From contig JAJYRN010000012.1 in the NCBI GenBank assembly GCA_021794095.1, positions 1-64,000 on the forward strand: 64,000 nt of DNA. The letters run 5' to 3'. The notes under the pieces are model-generated. The model did no database searches, was not told the DNA's origin, and was given only the letters and a program-made list of their open reading frames with translations. Source of the stretch: Acidobacteriota bacterium (GTDB lineage Bacteria > Acidobacteriota > Holophagae > Holophagales > Holophagaceae). Shown one piece after another: positions 8,074 to 17,425 of this stretch (its first letter is position 1; each line of letters begins with the position of its first letter). The position numbers and the translations under genes were made by a program.

Positions 8074-8349
8074 ATGAGTCAGGAAAACACCTCCTACACG
8101 GGCCCCATGCTGCTGACGTTCCTGGCCGGCGCCACGATAGGCGCACTGCTGGTGGCCCTCACCACACCCAAGACCGGCCCTGAACTCCGTGGGGATCTCA
8201 AGGATCTCGCCCGCCGTGCCAAGCGGAAGGCCGGGGATCTGGCAGATGAGGCCAGCCTAGGCTGGGAAGACATGAAGGAGCGCACAGCCCTCGCCGCCAG
8301 CGACCTCAGGCGCGGTATGACTGATGCGGCCAACGATCTGCGGGGCTGA
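8074..8349 (+). CDS. YtxH-domain protein
   Basis: 91 residues, ATG 8074 with AGGAG 9 nt upstream. An N-terminal helix with the glycine-rich GATIGALLVALTTPKTG signature of YtxH proteins is followed by a charged helix (LRGDLKDLARRAKRKAG). These are membrane-anchored stress proteins of unknown biochemical role. It forms a YtxG/YtxH-like pair with the gene just upstream. Confidence 0.85.
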   Translation: MSQENTSYTGPMLLTFLAGATIGALLVALTTPKTGPELRGDLKDLARRAKRKAGDLADEASLGWEDMKERTALAASDLRRGMTDAANDLRG

Positions 8350-8364
8350 GCGCCTGGGATGCTC

Positions 8365-8385
8365 CACGCCCTATTCCAGGGCGTG
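8365..8385 (+). terminator. Short perfect hairpin after the YtxH gene
   Basis: CACGCCCT and AGGGCGTG form an 8-bp perfect stem with a 5-nt loop, 15 nt past the YtxH stop. A weak pyrimidine/T stretch (GGTTCTTTCT) comes some 9 nt later, so it is at best a partial terminator. Confidence 0.4.
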
Positions 8386-8486
8386 ATCAAGGTTCTTTCT
8401 GCCTCCGTGAATGCTTCCCGGAACCATCCGGCTCCGGAATTCGAACCATCCCCCATCCACCGATGGACGCCCTGAAAGGTGCGAAA

Positions 8487-9935
8487 ATGAAAAGCTGGAA
8501 TGCAATCCCGTTCGCGGCGGTGGCTTTGGTCATCCAGGCTCAGCCGCCGCCACCCATTCCCAACCCCGCCCCACCGGCCTCGGTGCCTCTTTATCGGGTG
8601 ACCGTCGTGCAGGGTTCGGCCAAGGCCATCAACTACCGGAATCTTAAGTCCTCCACGAAGATAGACCTGAAAGGCACGATTCTGCTGCCGGCCGCCTCGG
8701 GTATGGCGACCGTGAAGAACAAGGACGGGGCCCTCCAGATCATCGCGAAGGTCAAAAACCTTCCGCCCGCCTCTACCTTCGGCGGGGAATTCCTGACCTA
8801 TGTGATGTGGGGCATCTCCCCGGAAGGCCGGGCGACCAATCTGGGTGAACTCGTCCTCAAGCACGGCAAGTGCAAGGTCAAGGTCACGGAGGCGCTCCAG
8901 ACCTTCGGTCTGGTGGTGACCGCTGAGCCGTACTTTGCCGTGAGCCAGCCCAGTGATGTGGTGGTTATGGAAAATGCGGTCCGAAAGGAATCTCGTGGTC
9001 AGGTCGAGCTTATTGACGCCAAGTACGAGCTGTTGAAGCGGGGCCAATACACCTTGAACCTGCCCTCCACGGCGCCCATGGTCATGGATGACAAAACGCC
9101 TTTTGCCGTCTATCAGGCTCGCAATGCAGTGCGCATCGCCGAAGCAGCGGGCGCTTCAACCTACGCGCCCGAGGCGCTGGGGAAGGCCCAGGGCTACCTC
9201 AACCAGTCCGAGAACGAAGAGGGAAAGAAGGGAAGCCGGATTCTGATGGCCCGGGAAGCCGTCCAGAGGGCCGAGGATGCCCGTTTGATCTCGGTGCAGC
9301 GGCAGGAAGCGGAGCGGGTGGCCTGGGAACAGAAGGTGGCTCAGGAGAAACTTGATGATTCCAGGCGAGCCGCGGCCCGAGCCAGCGATCAGGCTGCCGC
9401 CGCCCAGGCTGCTGCCCAGGAGCAAACCCAGCAGGCCGAAAATGAGAATGACCGATTGCGTTCCAAGAATGAAGGACTGCAATCCAAGAACGAAGATCTG
9501 AGAAGCAAGTTGATGGAGCAGCTCAATGCCATCCTCCAGACCCGCGCCACGGTCCGGGGATTGATTGTGAACATGTCTGGGGTGCTGTTCCAGAACGGGA
9601 AGGCGGTGCTGCTGCCTGCCGCGCGGGAGAAGCTTTCGAAAATCGCCGGGATCCTGTCAACCCACAAGGGGTTGATGATCGAGGCGGACGGCTTCACGGA
9701 CAGCACGGGTAGCGATGCGCTCAACCAGCGTCTGTCGGAGCAGCGGGCCCAAAACACCAAGGATTATCTGGTCAGCCAAGGGGTCTCGGTTGATGCCATC
9801 ACCTCAAAGGGTTTCGGCAAGAGCGACCCCATCGCTTCCAATAACACAGACGCCGGACGAAGGGAAAACCGGCGGGTGGAGTTGGTGGTCTCGGGTGAGG
9901 GTCTCACCGACCCAACGGCCGCTGCTGGGCTGTGA
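8487..9935 (+). CDS. OmpA-family protein with DUF4398-like helical region
   Basis: 482 residues from ATG 8487, chosen because a signal peptide (MKSWNAIPFAAVALVIQAQ) starts there; an upstream in-frame ATG is at 8463. A beta-rich domain at ~30-160 (anti-sigma-K/CHRD-like appearance, uncertain) is followed by a helical DUF4398-like segment (ARNAVRIAEAAGASTYAPEA) and a long Gln/Ala/Glu coiled coil. An OmpA domain occupies ~356-475 (EADGFTDSTGSDALNQRLSEQR) with its Asp and Arg retained. Probably periplasmic or outer-membrane, binding peptidoglycan. It closes the run of small stress genes. Confidence 0.82.
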   Translation: MKSWNAIPFAAVALVIQAQPPPPIPNPAPPASVPLYRVTVVQGSAKAINYRNLKSSTKIDLKGTILLPAASGMATVKNKDGALQIIAKVKNLPPASTFGGEFLTYVMWGISPEGRATNLGELVLKHGKCKVKVTEALQTFGLVVTAEPYFAVSQPSDVVVMENAVRKESRGQVELIDAKYELLKRGQYTLNLPSTAPMVMDDKTPFAVYQARNAVRIAEAAGASTYAPEALGKAQGYLNQSENEEGKKGSRILMAREAVQRAEDARLISVQRQEAERVAWEQKVAQEKLDDSRRAAARASDQAAAAQAAAQEQTQQAENENDRLRSKNEGLQSKNEDLRSKLMEQLNAILQTRATVRGLIVNMSGVLFQNGKAVLLPAAREKLSKIAGILSTHKGLMIEADGFTDSTGSDALNQRLSEQRAQNTKDYLVSQGVSVDAITSKGFGKSDPIASNNTDAGRRENRRVELVVSGEGLTDPTAAAGL

Positions 9936-9956
9936 GTACGGATCCTTCCCAGTGAG

Positions 9957-10007
9957 GCGAGCCCCCCCGAATTTCCGGTCTGCCAAGCGGAGATCCCGGG
10001 GGCTCGC
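9957..10007 (+). terminator. GC-rich hairpin after the second OmpA gene
   Basis: GCGAGCCCCC and GGGGGCTCGC form a perfect 10-bp stem enclosing 31 nt, 22 nt beyond the stop codon. No T-run follows. It could be a weak terminator or 3' stabiliser. Confidence 0.45.
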
Positions 10008-10171
10008 CGGTGGTGCCAGAGGCATAGGCAAGCTACTGGCCTTAAGAATCAGATCCGAAGTCGAAGTCCTTGGATGAACACACTCCCGGCACCAGGCGCG
10101 GCATAGATTTCGCCCGAATGCGCCGCTGGGTCAATCAACGCACCACTTGAAACCAAAAAAGGAGTTGAACC

Positions 10172-10714
10172 ATGGTCGAGTCCAACGCAGTGGTTGGCAT
10201 TTTCGATTCCCATGTTCAGGCAGAAACAAGCATCAAGGAACTTCAGCTCGCTGGGTTCGACATGAAAAGACTGTCCATTGTGGGGAAGGACTACCATACC
10301 GAGGAGCATGTGGTGGGTTTCTACAATTCCGGTGACCGCATGAAGCTGTGGGGCAAGCGCGGCGCCTTCTGGGGCGGGTTTTGGGGGATGCTCTTCGGGT
10401 CGGCCCTGTTCGTCGTCCCCGGGCTCGGACCCCTCATCGTGTTCGGTCCCCTGGTCGGCTGGATCATCGGAGCCATGGAAGGTGCCATGGTGGTAGGCGG
10501 GTTCGGGATCTTGGCCGCCGGCCTCTATAGCATTGGCATTCCCAAGAACAGTTGCCTGCAGTACGAAACCGCAGTCCGATCCGACAAGTTCCTCGTGATC
10601 GCCCACGGTGCCGAGGCCGAAGCGGCCAAGGCCAAGAGCATCCTCCAGATGGCTGGCGCCGCGCACATCGGCGTGCATTCGGAGGCATGCCGGCAGTTGA
10701 TGAGTCAGGCCTGA
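10172..10714 (+). CDS. Stress-type membrane protein (DUF1269 / GSP17M-like)
   Basis: 180 residues, ATG 10172 with AAAGGAG 8 nt upstream. The N-terminal ~45 residues (VVGIFDSHVQAETSIKELQ) resemble the GSP17M/ferredoxin-like fold of general stress proteins. A glycine-rich double membrane segment follows at ~65-125 (GFWGMLFGSALFVVPGLGPL), and the C-terminal region (KFLVIAHGAEAEAAKAKSIL) repeats the same fold. The family is found in stress clusters; its biochemical role is unknown. A 92-nt gap separates it from the dehydrogenase gene. Confidence 0.75.
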   Translation: MVESNAVVGIFDSHVQAETSIKELQLAGFDMKRLSIVGKDYHTEEHVVGFYNSGDRMKLWGKRGAFWGGFWGMLFGSALFVVPGLGPLIVFGPLVGWIIGAMEGAMVVGGFGILAAGLYSIGIPKNSCLQYETAVRSDKFLVIAHGAEAEAAKAKSILQMAGAAHIGVHSEACRQLMSQA

Positions 10715-10806
10715 AGAAAGCCTGTTTCCCTTGCCAGATCTGAACGGACATCGGGGGTTAAATCCGGAATTGATCGCCGTACCAAAGCACGAACGGAGTT
10801 CCAAGC

Positions 10807-11850
10807 ATGAAAGCACTTGTCTACAACGGTCCCGGGAAACGCGCCTTGGAAGAGAGACCCAAGCCCCTCATCACGGCGCCTACCGATGCCATCGTCAAGA
10901 TCTCTAAGACGACGATCTGTGGCACGGATCTGCACATTCTGAAAGGGGATCTATCAACGGTCACGGTAGGCCGGATCCTTGGCCACGAAGGGGTCGGCGT
11001 GGTCGAACAGGTCGGCGGGAGTGTCGCGAACTTCAGCGTGGGGGACCGGGTACTCATCTCGTGCATCACCTCCTGCGGAAGGTGCCTCAACTGCAAGAAA
11101 GGGATGTACTCCCATTGCGAGAATGGCGGAGGCTGGATTCTCGGAAACCTGATTGATGGAACCCACGCGGAATATGTCCGGATTCCCTTCGCAGACAACA
11201 GCCTGTACCCGATTCCCACGGGAGCCGATGAAGAAGCGCTGGTCATGTTGAGCGACATTCTTCCCACCGGATTCGAATGTGGCGTCATCAAGGGGCAGGT
11301 CCAGCCCGGCGACACCGTGGCGATTGTCGGCGCAGGCCCCATCGGGTTGGCGGCCCTGCTTACGGCCCAATTCTTCTCTCCGGCGGAACTCATCATGATT
11401 GACGTTGATGACAATCGCCTGGAAGCAGCCAAAGCCTTCGGGGCGACGAAGGTTGTCAACAACGGCGATGGCAAGGCCGCCGAGAAGGTGATGGCCCTCA
11501 CCGGCAACCGAGGCGTGGATGTCGCGATCGAGGCCATTGGGATCGCAGCGAGCTTCGATGTCTGCCAGGCCATCGTAACGGCGGGGGGCCACATCGCCAA
11601 CATTGGCGTACATGGCAAGCCGGTCCAGTTGAACCTGGACAAGCTCTGGTCTCAGAACATCACCCTCACCACCCGCCTGGTGGATACCGTGACAACCCCG
11701 ATGCTTCTGAAAACCGTGTTGTCGGCCAGGATCAACCCGAAGCTTTTGATCACGCATCACTTTGCATTGAATGACCTGATGCGGGCCTACGACACGTTTG
11801 GCAATGCAGGGAAAGAACACGCCCTGAAAGTGATGATTACCCATGCCTAG
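10807..11850 (+). CDS. Zinc-dependent alcohol dehydrogenase, MDR superfamily
   Basis: 347 residues, ATG 10807 with CGGAG upstream. Catalytic zinc residues are visible in TICGTDLH and GHEGVGVV. The structural zinc loop CGRCLNCKKGMYSHC has four cysteines, and the NAD(P)-binding loop is VAIVGAGPIGLA followed by acidic MIDVDD, suggesting NAD. It probably oxidises an alcohol or reduces an aldehyde; the substrate cannot be read from sequence. Its stop overlaps the next start by 8 nt, so it is co-transcribed with a phospholipase D-like gene. Confidence 0.9.
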   Translation: MKALVYNGPGKRALEERPKPLITAPTDAIVKISKTTICGTDLHILKGDLSTVTVGRILGHEGVGVVEQVGGSVANFSVGDRVLISCITSCGRCLNCKKGMYSHCENGGGWILGNLIDGTHAEYVRIPFADNSLYPIPTGADEEALVMLSDILPTGFECGVIKGQVQPGDTVAIVGAGPIGLAALLTAQFFSPAELIMIDVDDNRLEAAKAFGATKVVNNGDGKAAEKVMALTGNRGVDVAIEAIGIAASFDVCQAIVTAGGHIANIGVHGKPVQLNLDKLWSQNITLTTRLVDTVTTPMLLKTVLSARINPKLLITHHFALNDLMRAYDTFGNAGKEHALKVMITHA

Positions 11851-13321
11851 TATGACGGCTCCATTGCGGGTTCCTGGTCCCCTGCCCGGGCGCCGGATGG
11901 CCCGCTGGATGCGTCAGCGTCGGCATGTGACCGTAGGCCTTCGGAGTCCAGGCCGGTCACAGGTTATGTGGTTCTGGGCCTTGGCCGCCTGCCTGGTGAA
12001 TTCAGCCTGCGCCCGCCTGCCGGATATGAGTCTGAAGGCGCCCAAGAACGTGCCTACCAAGCCCAGCGTCATTGACGGTCAGGGGGCGTTGAATGAACGG
12101 GAGGCCGCTTCGGCGCTTGCCAAGCGCCTGGGGCATACCAGGGCCGACGCCAAGGCCCTGGCCGCGCTCGAAGAAGCCGCTTCGGGCCGGCCGCTCATCA
12201 CAGGAAACAACGTCAGGCTGCTGTTCGATGGCCCCAGCATCATCACGGCGATGTTGACCGCGGTGGCGGAGGCCAAGGACACCATCAATCTGGAGACCTA
12301 CCTCTTCGATCAGGATCCGCTCGGCCTGAAGTTCGCCGATGAACTCATCGCCAAGCAGAAGGAAGGCGTTCAGGTCAGCATCATCTATGACTGCGTCGGA
12401 ACGCTGGGCACCCCACAGGCCTTCTTTGACCGGATGCAGGCGGCCGGCATCCGGCTGTTGCCCTACCACCCCGTGAGCCCGTTCCACCGGCTGGGCCATT
12501 GGCGCATCAACAACCGCGATCACCGGAAAATCCTGGTGGTGGACGGGAGGGTGGCCTTCACCGGCGGCGTGAACATCACCGCCGCCTATTCCAGCAGTTC
12601 GCTATTCAGATCCCATGCCAAGAACCGGACCTCTGTGGGCTGGCGGGAAACCCATATCCAGATCGAAGGCCCCGCCGTGACCGCACTGCAATGGCTGTTT
12701 CTGGATAACTGGGCGAGCCAGAAGGAAGGCGTGCTTCCAGACCGGGACTACTTCCCCCAGCAGCCAGCGGTCGGCAACAAGGTCGTGCGGGTGCTTGGCA
12801 GTCAGCCCGGCGGCGGCTACGAGATCTACAAGACCTATTTCCTGGCCATCCAGAGCGCGACGAAATCCATCCACATCACCGCTGCGTACTTCGCCCCTGA
12901 CGTACAGCTCCTGCGGGCTCTCGCTGATGCCGCCAGGCGCGGCGTGGATGTGAAACTCATTCTGCCCAGCATCTCTGATGGCGGGCCCATCTTGTATGCC
13001 GGACAGTCCTTCTATACCCAGATGCTCAAGGCCGGCATCTCGGTCTACGAGCTGAAGACTTCCGTGCTGCACGCCAAGACGGCGGTCATTGATGGCAGCT
13101 GGTCCACGGTGGGCTCCACCAACCTGGATATGCGGAGCTTCCTCCATAACAAAGAGGTCAACGTCGTTGTGCTGGGGAACGATTTTGGACGGGAGATGGA
13201 AAGCGCCTTTCAGGACGATCTCAAGGATACGAACAGAATCACCCTGGAACAGTGGAAGCAGCGACCCCTGGCCCAGCGCCTCAAAGAATGGCTATCCCGG
13301 CTTTTTTCGTATTGGCTATGA
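11843..13321 (+). CDS. Phospholipase D-like / cardiolipin synthase family protein with N-terminal anchor
   Basis: About 492 residues from ATG 11843, overlapping the dehydrogenase by 8 nt; no start has a clear ribosome site, and ATG 11966 (MWFWALAACLVNSACARL) would give a lipoprotein-like signal. Both HKD motifs are intact: HRKILVVDGRVAFTGG at ~224 and HAKTAVIDGSWSTVGSTN at ~410, each with the downstream GG or GSxN. This is the two-domain arrangement of bacterial cardiolipin synthases and PLD transphosphatidylases. Likely role: phospholipid remodelling at the membrane, fitting the envelope-stress context. Confidence 0.88.
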   Translation: MPSMTAPLRVPGPLPGRRMARWMRQRRHVTVGLRSPGRSQVMWFWALAACLVNSACARLPDMSLKAPKNVPTKPSVIDGQGALNEREAASALAKRLGHTRADAKALAALEEAASGRPLITGNNVRLLFDGPSIITAMLTAVAEAKDTINLETYLFDQDPLGLKFADELIAKQKEGVQVSIIYDCVGTLGTPQAFFDRMQAAGIRLLPYHPVSPFHRLGHWRINNRDHRKILVVDGRVAFTGGVNITAAYSSSSLFRSHAKNRTSVGWRETHIQIEGPAVTALQWLFLDNWASQKEGVLPDRDYFPQQPAVGNKVVRVLGSQPGGGYEIYKTYFLAIQSATKSIHITAAYFAPDVQLLRALADAARRGVDVKLILPSISDGGPILYAGQSFYTQMLKAGISVYELKTSVLHAKTAVIDGSWSTVGSTNLDMRSFLHNKEVNVVVLGNDFGREMESAFQDDLKDTNRITLEQWKQRPLAQRLKEWLSRLFSYWL

Positions 13322-13408
13322 GGCCAGCAGAACGGACGAACTTCGTTCAGAACGTGTCAGACGCACTGGGCGAAGGACACAGGACATCACCGACAAGGAG
13401 GCAGCATT

Positions 13409-14164
13409 ATGAAACCAATAGGCAAGATTCAGACAGGCCTGCTCCTGCTGCTTCTCGGAGCAGCAGTGCCAGCATTCGCTCACCAGGACCGGGGCGACGG
13501 AAAGGCCAAGCACCCCAAGGAGCAGCAACAGCCCCAACGAGGGGAACAGCAGGCTCAACCGAATCAGGCGCGACCTGGGCCCACAAGGCAGGCGCAACCG
13601 TCCCATGCCCAGGGCCAGCCGGTCCGGCCTCAGCAGCTCCCACCGCCGACGAGAGGGCAACAGCAACAGCGGCAGCGTGAGCAGCAGGTCAGGGCGCAAC
13701 AAGAACGGCAGCGTCAGGGCCAGGCCAGGGCGCACCAGGAACAGCAGCGACAGCGTCAGGCCAAGCCATTTGCACAGCAGGAGCACCGCGCGAACGCAGC
13801 TGAACAGCGTGGCATCTGGCAGGCGCGCCGGGCTCGGAACTGGCGAACCGAACATCGCAACTGGGACCAGCGTGGTGGCTACACCGGCTATCGCATTCCA
13901 GAGAGTCGTTACCGCGGCCATTTCGGTCCGAGTCGCGTGTTCCGCCTCCGGAGCTATCCCTTGATCATGTTTGGCGGGTACCCCCGCTTCCAGTTCGACG
14001 GCTTCTGGTTCAGTGTCATGGATCCGTGGCCTGAATACTGGTCGAACAACTGGTACGACAACGATGATGTCTATATCAGCTACGCTGGAGATGGCTATTA
14101 CCTCTACAATCGCCGGCATCCCCAGGACCGCATCGCCATCTCGGTTTCCATCCAGATGAATTGA
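13409..14164 (+). CDS. Secreted Gln/Arg-rich protein with aromatic C-terminal domain
   Basis: 251 residues, ATG 13409 with AAGGAGG 6 nt upstream. The signal peptide ends near AVPAFA-HQ (residue 24). Residues ~25-135 are low-complexity Gln/Arg/Pro (for example QQRQRQAKPFAQQE), likely disordered and strongly basic. Residues ~140-250 are rich in Trp, Tyr and Phe (WPEYWSNNWYDNDDVYISY), the look of RcnB/YXWGXW-type periplasmic proteins. Function unknown. The repetitive central part may be expandable. The divergent 132-nt gap downstream holds no gene. Confidence 0.7.
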   Translation: MKPIGKIQTGLLLLLLGAAVPAFAHQDRGDGKAKHPKEQQQPQRGEQQAQPNQARPGPTRQAQPSHAQGQPVRPQQLPPPTRGQQQQRQREQQVRAQQERQRQGQARAHQEQQRQRQAKPFAQQEHRANAAEQRGIWQARRARNWRTEHRNWDQRGGYTGYRIPESRYRGHFGPSRVFRLRSYPLIMFGGYPRFQFDGFWFSVMDPWPEYWSNNWYDNDDVYISYAGDGYYLYNRRHPQDRIAISVSIQMN

Positions 14165-14296
14165 AAATCGGGCCTTCAATGTCTTTGTCTTTAATGTGCT
14201 GACTCCGTGGTGCTTCCCGCGGATGCCTAGCATCGCAACGGCAAGCAGTTGAATGAGAACGCACCAGGTGTTCTTCGTTCTGGGGAGATTGGCACC

Positions 14297-17200
14297 ATGG
14301 CCGTGAAGAAGAAAAAGGAAATGGCGAAACAGAACCCGCCTCCGCTCCCCGGAGAGCGGATCGAACTGACGCCATCCCCGGCCGAGACGGATCCCGCCCC
14401 TTCAGAGAAAACAGCCTCCCACAGGCACGAACCTCAGAAGGCCCGATTCCCCATCGTTGGCATCGGCGCTTCGGCCGGGGGACTGGCGGCCTTCGAAGCG
14501 TTCTTTTCCGGCATGCCCGCTGAGACCGATCCGGGCATGGCCTTTGTCCTGGTGCAACACCTGGCCCCGGACCACAAGAGCATCCTCACCGATCTCATCC
14601 GGCGCTACACCCGCATGCAGGTCTTCGAGGTCGAAGACGGAATGGAGGTGAAGCCGAACTGCGCCTACATCATTCCGCCGAACCGGGACATGGCATTCCT
14701 GAATGGCGCCCTCCAATTGCTGGAACCCGCCGCGCCCCGCGGCCAGCGTCTTCCGATTGATTTCTTCTTCCGCTCTCTCGCCCAGGACCAGCATGAGCGG
14801 GCCATCTGCATCGTGCTTTCCGGTACCGGCAGCGATGGCACCCAGGGCCTCCGGGCCATCAAGGGTGAGGGCGGCATGGTGATGGCGCAAAATCCCGGCT
14901 CCAGCGAGTACGACGGCATGCCCCGCAGCGCCATCGCCACCGGTCTCGTGGATTTTGAACTTCCCCCTGCGGAGATGCCCGCCCAACTCATAGGCTACGT
15001 GGCGCATGCTTTCGGCCGGCCCCCCCGCGCGGCCACGGCTCAGGCGCCTAAGACCGATAGCGCGTTGAACAAGCTCTTCGTCTTGCTGCACGTCCAGACT
15101 GGCCACGACTTTTCCAATTACAAGCCGAGCACCATTCATCGCCGGATTGAGCGCCGTATGGCTGTTCATCAGATTGATACCCTAGATGAATATGTCAAAT
15201 ACGCCCAGCACACACAGGCTGAGGTAGACGGCCTCTTCAGAGATCTGCTGATCGGAGTGACCAATTTCTTCCGTGACCCGGAGGCCTTCACGGCGCTTGA
15301 AGAACAGGTCATTCCAAGGCTCTTCGCAGGAAAACCTGGGGGCGCCGCGGTTCGTGTCTGGTCGCCGGGCTGTTCCACCGGGGAAGAGGCCTACTCCATC
15401 GCCATCCTCTTGCAGGAACGCATGGAGGCGCTGAAGCAAAGCCATGCTCTGCAAGTCTTCGCTACAGATCTGGACGGCCAGGCAATTGCCACGGCTCGCG
15501 CCGGTCTCTATTCAACCAGCATTGCCGCCGATCTCTCGCCGGAGCGGCTCTCTCGATTCTTCACGGCCGAGCCCGACGGCAGTGCCTATCGCATCCAAAA
15601 AATCATTCGCGACATGGTGATCTTTTCCGAGCACGACCTGATCAAGGATCCGCCCTTTTCGAAGCTCGATTTGATCAGTTGCCGAAATCTCCTGATCTAC
15701 ATGGGCAGTGAGTTGCAGAAGAAGCTCATTCCCTTGTTCCACTACGCGCTGAACCCAGGCGGGTTCTTATTTCAGGGCACGTCAGAGACCGTGGGTGATT
15801 TTGGTGATCTTTTTTCGGCGCTGGATAGGAAAGCGAAACTGTATCAGCGCAAGGAAAATGTCCATGGCGCGCAGCGCACAGCCATGGGCAGGCTCCTACC
15901 CCCGGTGTCCGCGATGGAACTGTCGCACCAGCGGATACCGGGTAAAGCTGCCTTGTCCATCAAACAACCCATGCGTGAGCTGGCAGAGCAAACGCTCTTG
16001 CAGCTGGTCGCCCCGGCCGGCGCGCTCATCAATGACCGGGGCGACATCCTCTACCTTCATGGCCGCACCGGCTTGTACCTGGAACCGACTCCGGGTGAGG
16101 CCGGAATCAATAACATCCTGAAGATGGCGCGCGAAGGGTTGCGCCACGAATTGACCACGGCCCTGCACAAAGCCATCGGAACCGAAGTCCCCGTGCGTTG
16201 TTTGGGGCTGCGCGTCAAAACGAATGGCCATTTCACCACAGTCAACCTGACCGTCAGTCCGGTGACGGCCGTGCCAGGCTCGAAACCTGAGGCGCCCCTG
16301 TATATGGTTATCCTGGAGGAGGCACCTTCGGCGGATCCCCAATCTCCTGATCAGGTTCCGGGGGATGACTCCACGTCAGCGAATGCGGATGGAAGGCTCG
16401 AATCGCTCAAGCGGCAGCTGCAGGCCAAGGAGGAGTATCTCAAGGCCTCGAACGAAGAGCTGGAGACCTCCAACGAAGAACTGAGATCCTCAAATGAGGA
16501 AATGCAGTCTGTGAATGAAGAATTGCAGTCCACCAACGAGGAACTGGAAACCTCCAAGGAGGAACTTCAATCGGTGAATGAGGAGCTGGCCACCGTCAAC
16601 GCGGAGTTGCAGACCAAGGTGGTGGATCTGTCGCGCCTCAATAACGACATGAACAATCTGTTGGCGGGTACCGGGATCGCCACGGTCTTTGTGGATCATC
16701 AGCTGCGCATCCTGCGTTTCACGCCTACCGCCACCCAGATCATCAATCTGATTCTGGGCGATGTGGGTCGGCCAGTGGGCCACATCGTCTCCAAGTTGGT
16801 GGGCTATGACAGGCTGGTCCAGGATGTAAAGGCCGTGCTGGCGACGCTGACTCCCAAGGAAGTGGAGGTGCAGACAGCGGCTGGCAGGTGGTACGTGATG
16901 CGCATCCAGTTGTACCGAACCCTCGACAATGTAATCGAGGGCGCAGTCATCACCTTCGTGGACATCACGGAGATGAAACGGACGCAGGCCGCGCTACGGG
17001 AGAGCGAGTCCCTCTTCCAGCAGGTCGCGGCGGCACTGCCCCAATTTGTATGGACGAGCCGTCCCGATGGCTTTTGCGATTACTTCAGCCCCCAGTGGAT
17101 TAAGTACACCGGCGTCCCGGAGGACCAACAGTTGAGTTCCAGGTGGCTCGAATTGATCCATCCCGAGGACCGGGGCACGGTGATGGGACTTTGGAACGCA

Positions 17201-17425
17201 GCGATCGCCACAGGAGAGCCCCTCGATACTGGATTCCGGCTTCGCCATCACGATGGCACCTATCGAGGATTCGACGCGCGGGCGAGTGCCTTGCGCAATG
17301 CCGATGGCCGCATCGTGAAATGGCTGGGCCAGGCGACGGAAAACACGGGGCGCTGGCCACAGGACAAGGCCGAGGCGCACCGGAAAGAACATGGACCTGG
17401 GAAGAGGGTGGTGTCCAATGAATAG
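14297..17425 (+). CDS. CheB-CheR-PAS fusion protein (methylesterase + methyltransferase + PAS)
   Basis: 1042 residues from ATG 14297 (GGGGAG upstream) rather than TTG 14249. The CheB-type methylesterase at ~51-235 keeps the catalytic Ser (GIGASAGG), His (VLVQHLAPD) and Asp (LSGTGSDG). CheR follows at ~256-520 (VWSPGCSTGEEAYSIAIL, SAM site). A heptad coiled coil of SNEEL-type repeats spans ~700-785, then a PAS_10-like domain and a PAS domain (~903-1018). It has no receiver and no kinase domain; a histidine kinase gene overlaps its 3' end by 8 nt and may supply output. Fusions of this type are common sensory proteins whose methylation targets are unknown. Confidence 0.9.
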   Translation: MAVKKKKEMAKQNPPPLPGERIELTPSPAETDPAPSEKTASHRHEPQKARFPIVGIGASAGGLAAFEAFFSGMPAETDPGMAFVLVQHLAPDHKSILTDLIRRYTRMQVFEVEDGMEVKPNCAYIIPPNRDMAFLNGALQLLEPAAPRGQRLPIDFFFRSLAQDQHERAICIVLSGTGSDGTQGLRAIKGEGGMVMAQNPGSSEYDGMPRSAIATGLVDFELPPAEMPAQLIGYVAHAFGRPPRAATAQAPKTDSALNKLFVLLHVQTGHDFSNYKPSTIHRRIERRMAVHQIDTLDEYVKYAQHTQAEVDGLFRDLLIGVTNFFRDPEAFTALEEQVIPRLFAGKPGGAAVRVWSPGCSTGEEAYSIAILLQERMEALKQSHALQVFATDLDGQAIATARAGLYSTSIAADLSPERLSRFFTAEPDGSAYRIQKIIRDMVIFSEHDLIKDPPFSKLDLISCRNLLIYMGSELQKKLIPLFHYALNPGGFLFQGTSETVGDFGDLFSALDRKAKLYQRKENVHGAQRTAMGRLLPPVSAMELSHQRIPGKAALSIKQPMRELAEQTLLQLVAPAGALINDRGDILYLHGRTGLYLEPTPGEAGINNILKMAREGLRHELTTALHKAIGTEVPVRCLGLRVKTNGHFTTVNLTVSPVTAVPGSKPEAPLYMVILEEAPSADPQSPDQVPGDDSTSANADGRLESLKRQLQAKEEYLKASNEELETSNEELRSSNEEMQSVNEELQSTNEELETSKEELQSVNEELATVNAELQTKVVDLSRLNNDMNNLLAGTGIATVFVDHQLRILRFTPTATQIINLILGDVGRPVGHIVSKLVGYDRLVQDVKAVLATLTPKEVEVQTAAGRWYVMRIQLYRTLDNVIEGAVITFVDITEMKRTQAALRESESLFQQVAAALPQFVWTSRPDGFCDYFSPQWIKYTGVPEDQQLSSRWLELIHPEDRGTVMGLWNAAIATGEPLDTGFRLRHHDGTYRGFDARASALRNADGRIVKWLGQATENTGRWPQDKAEAHRKEHGPGKRVVSNE

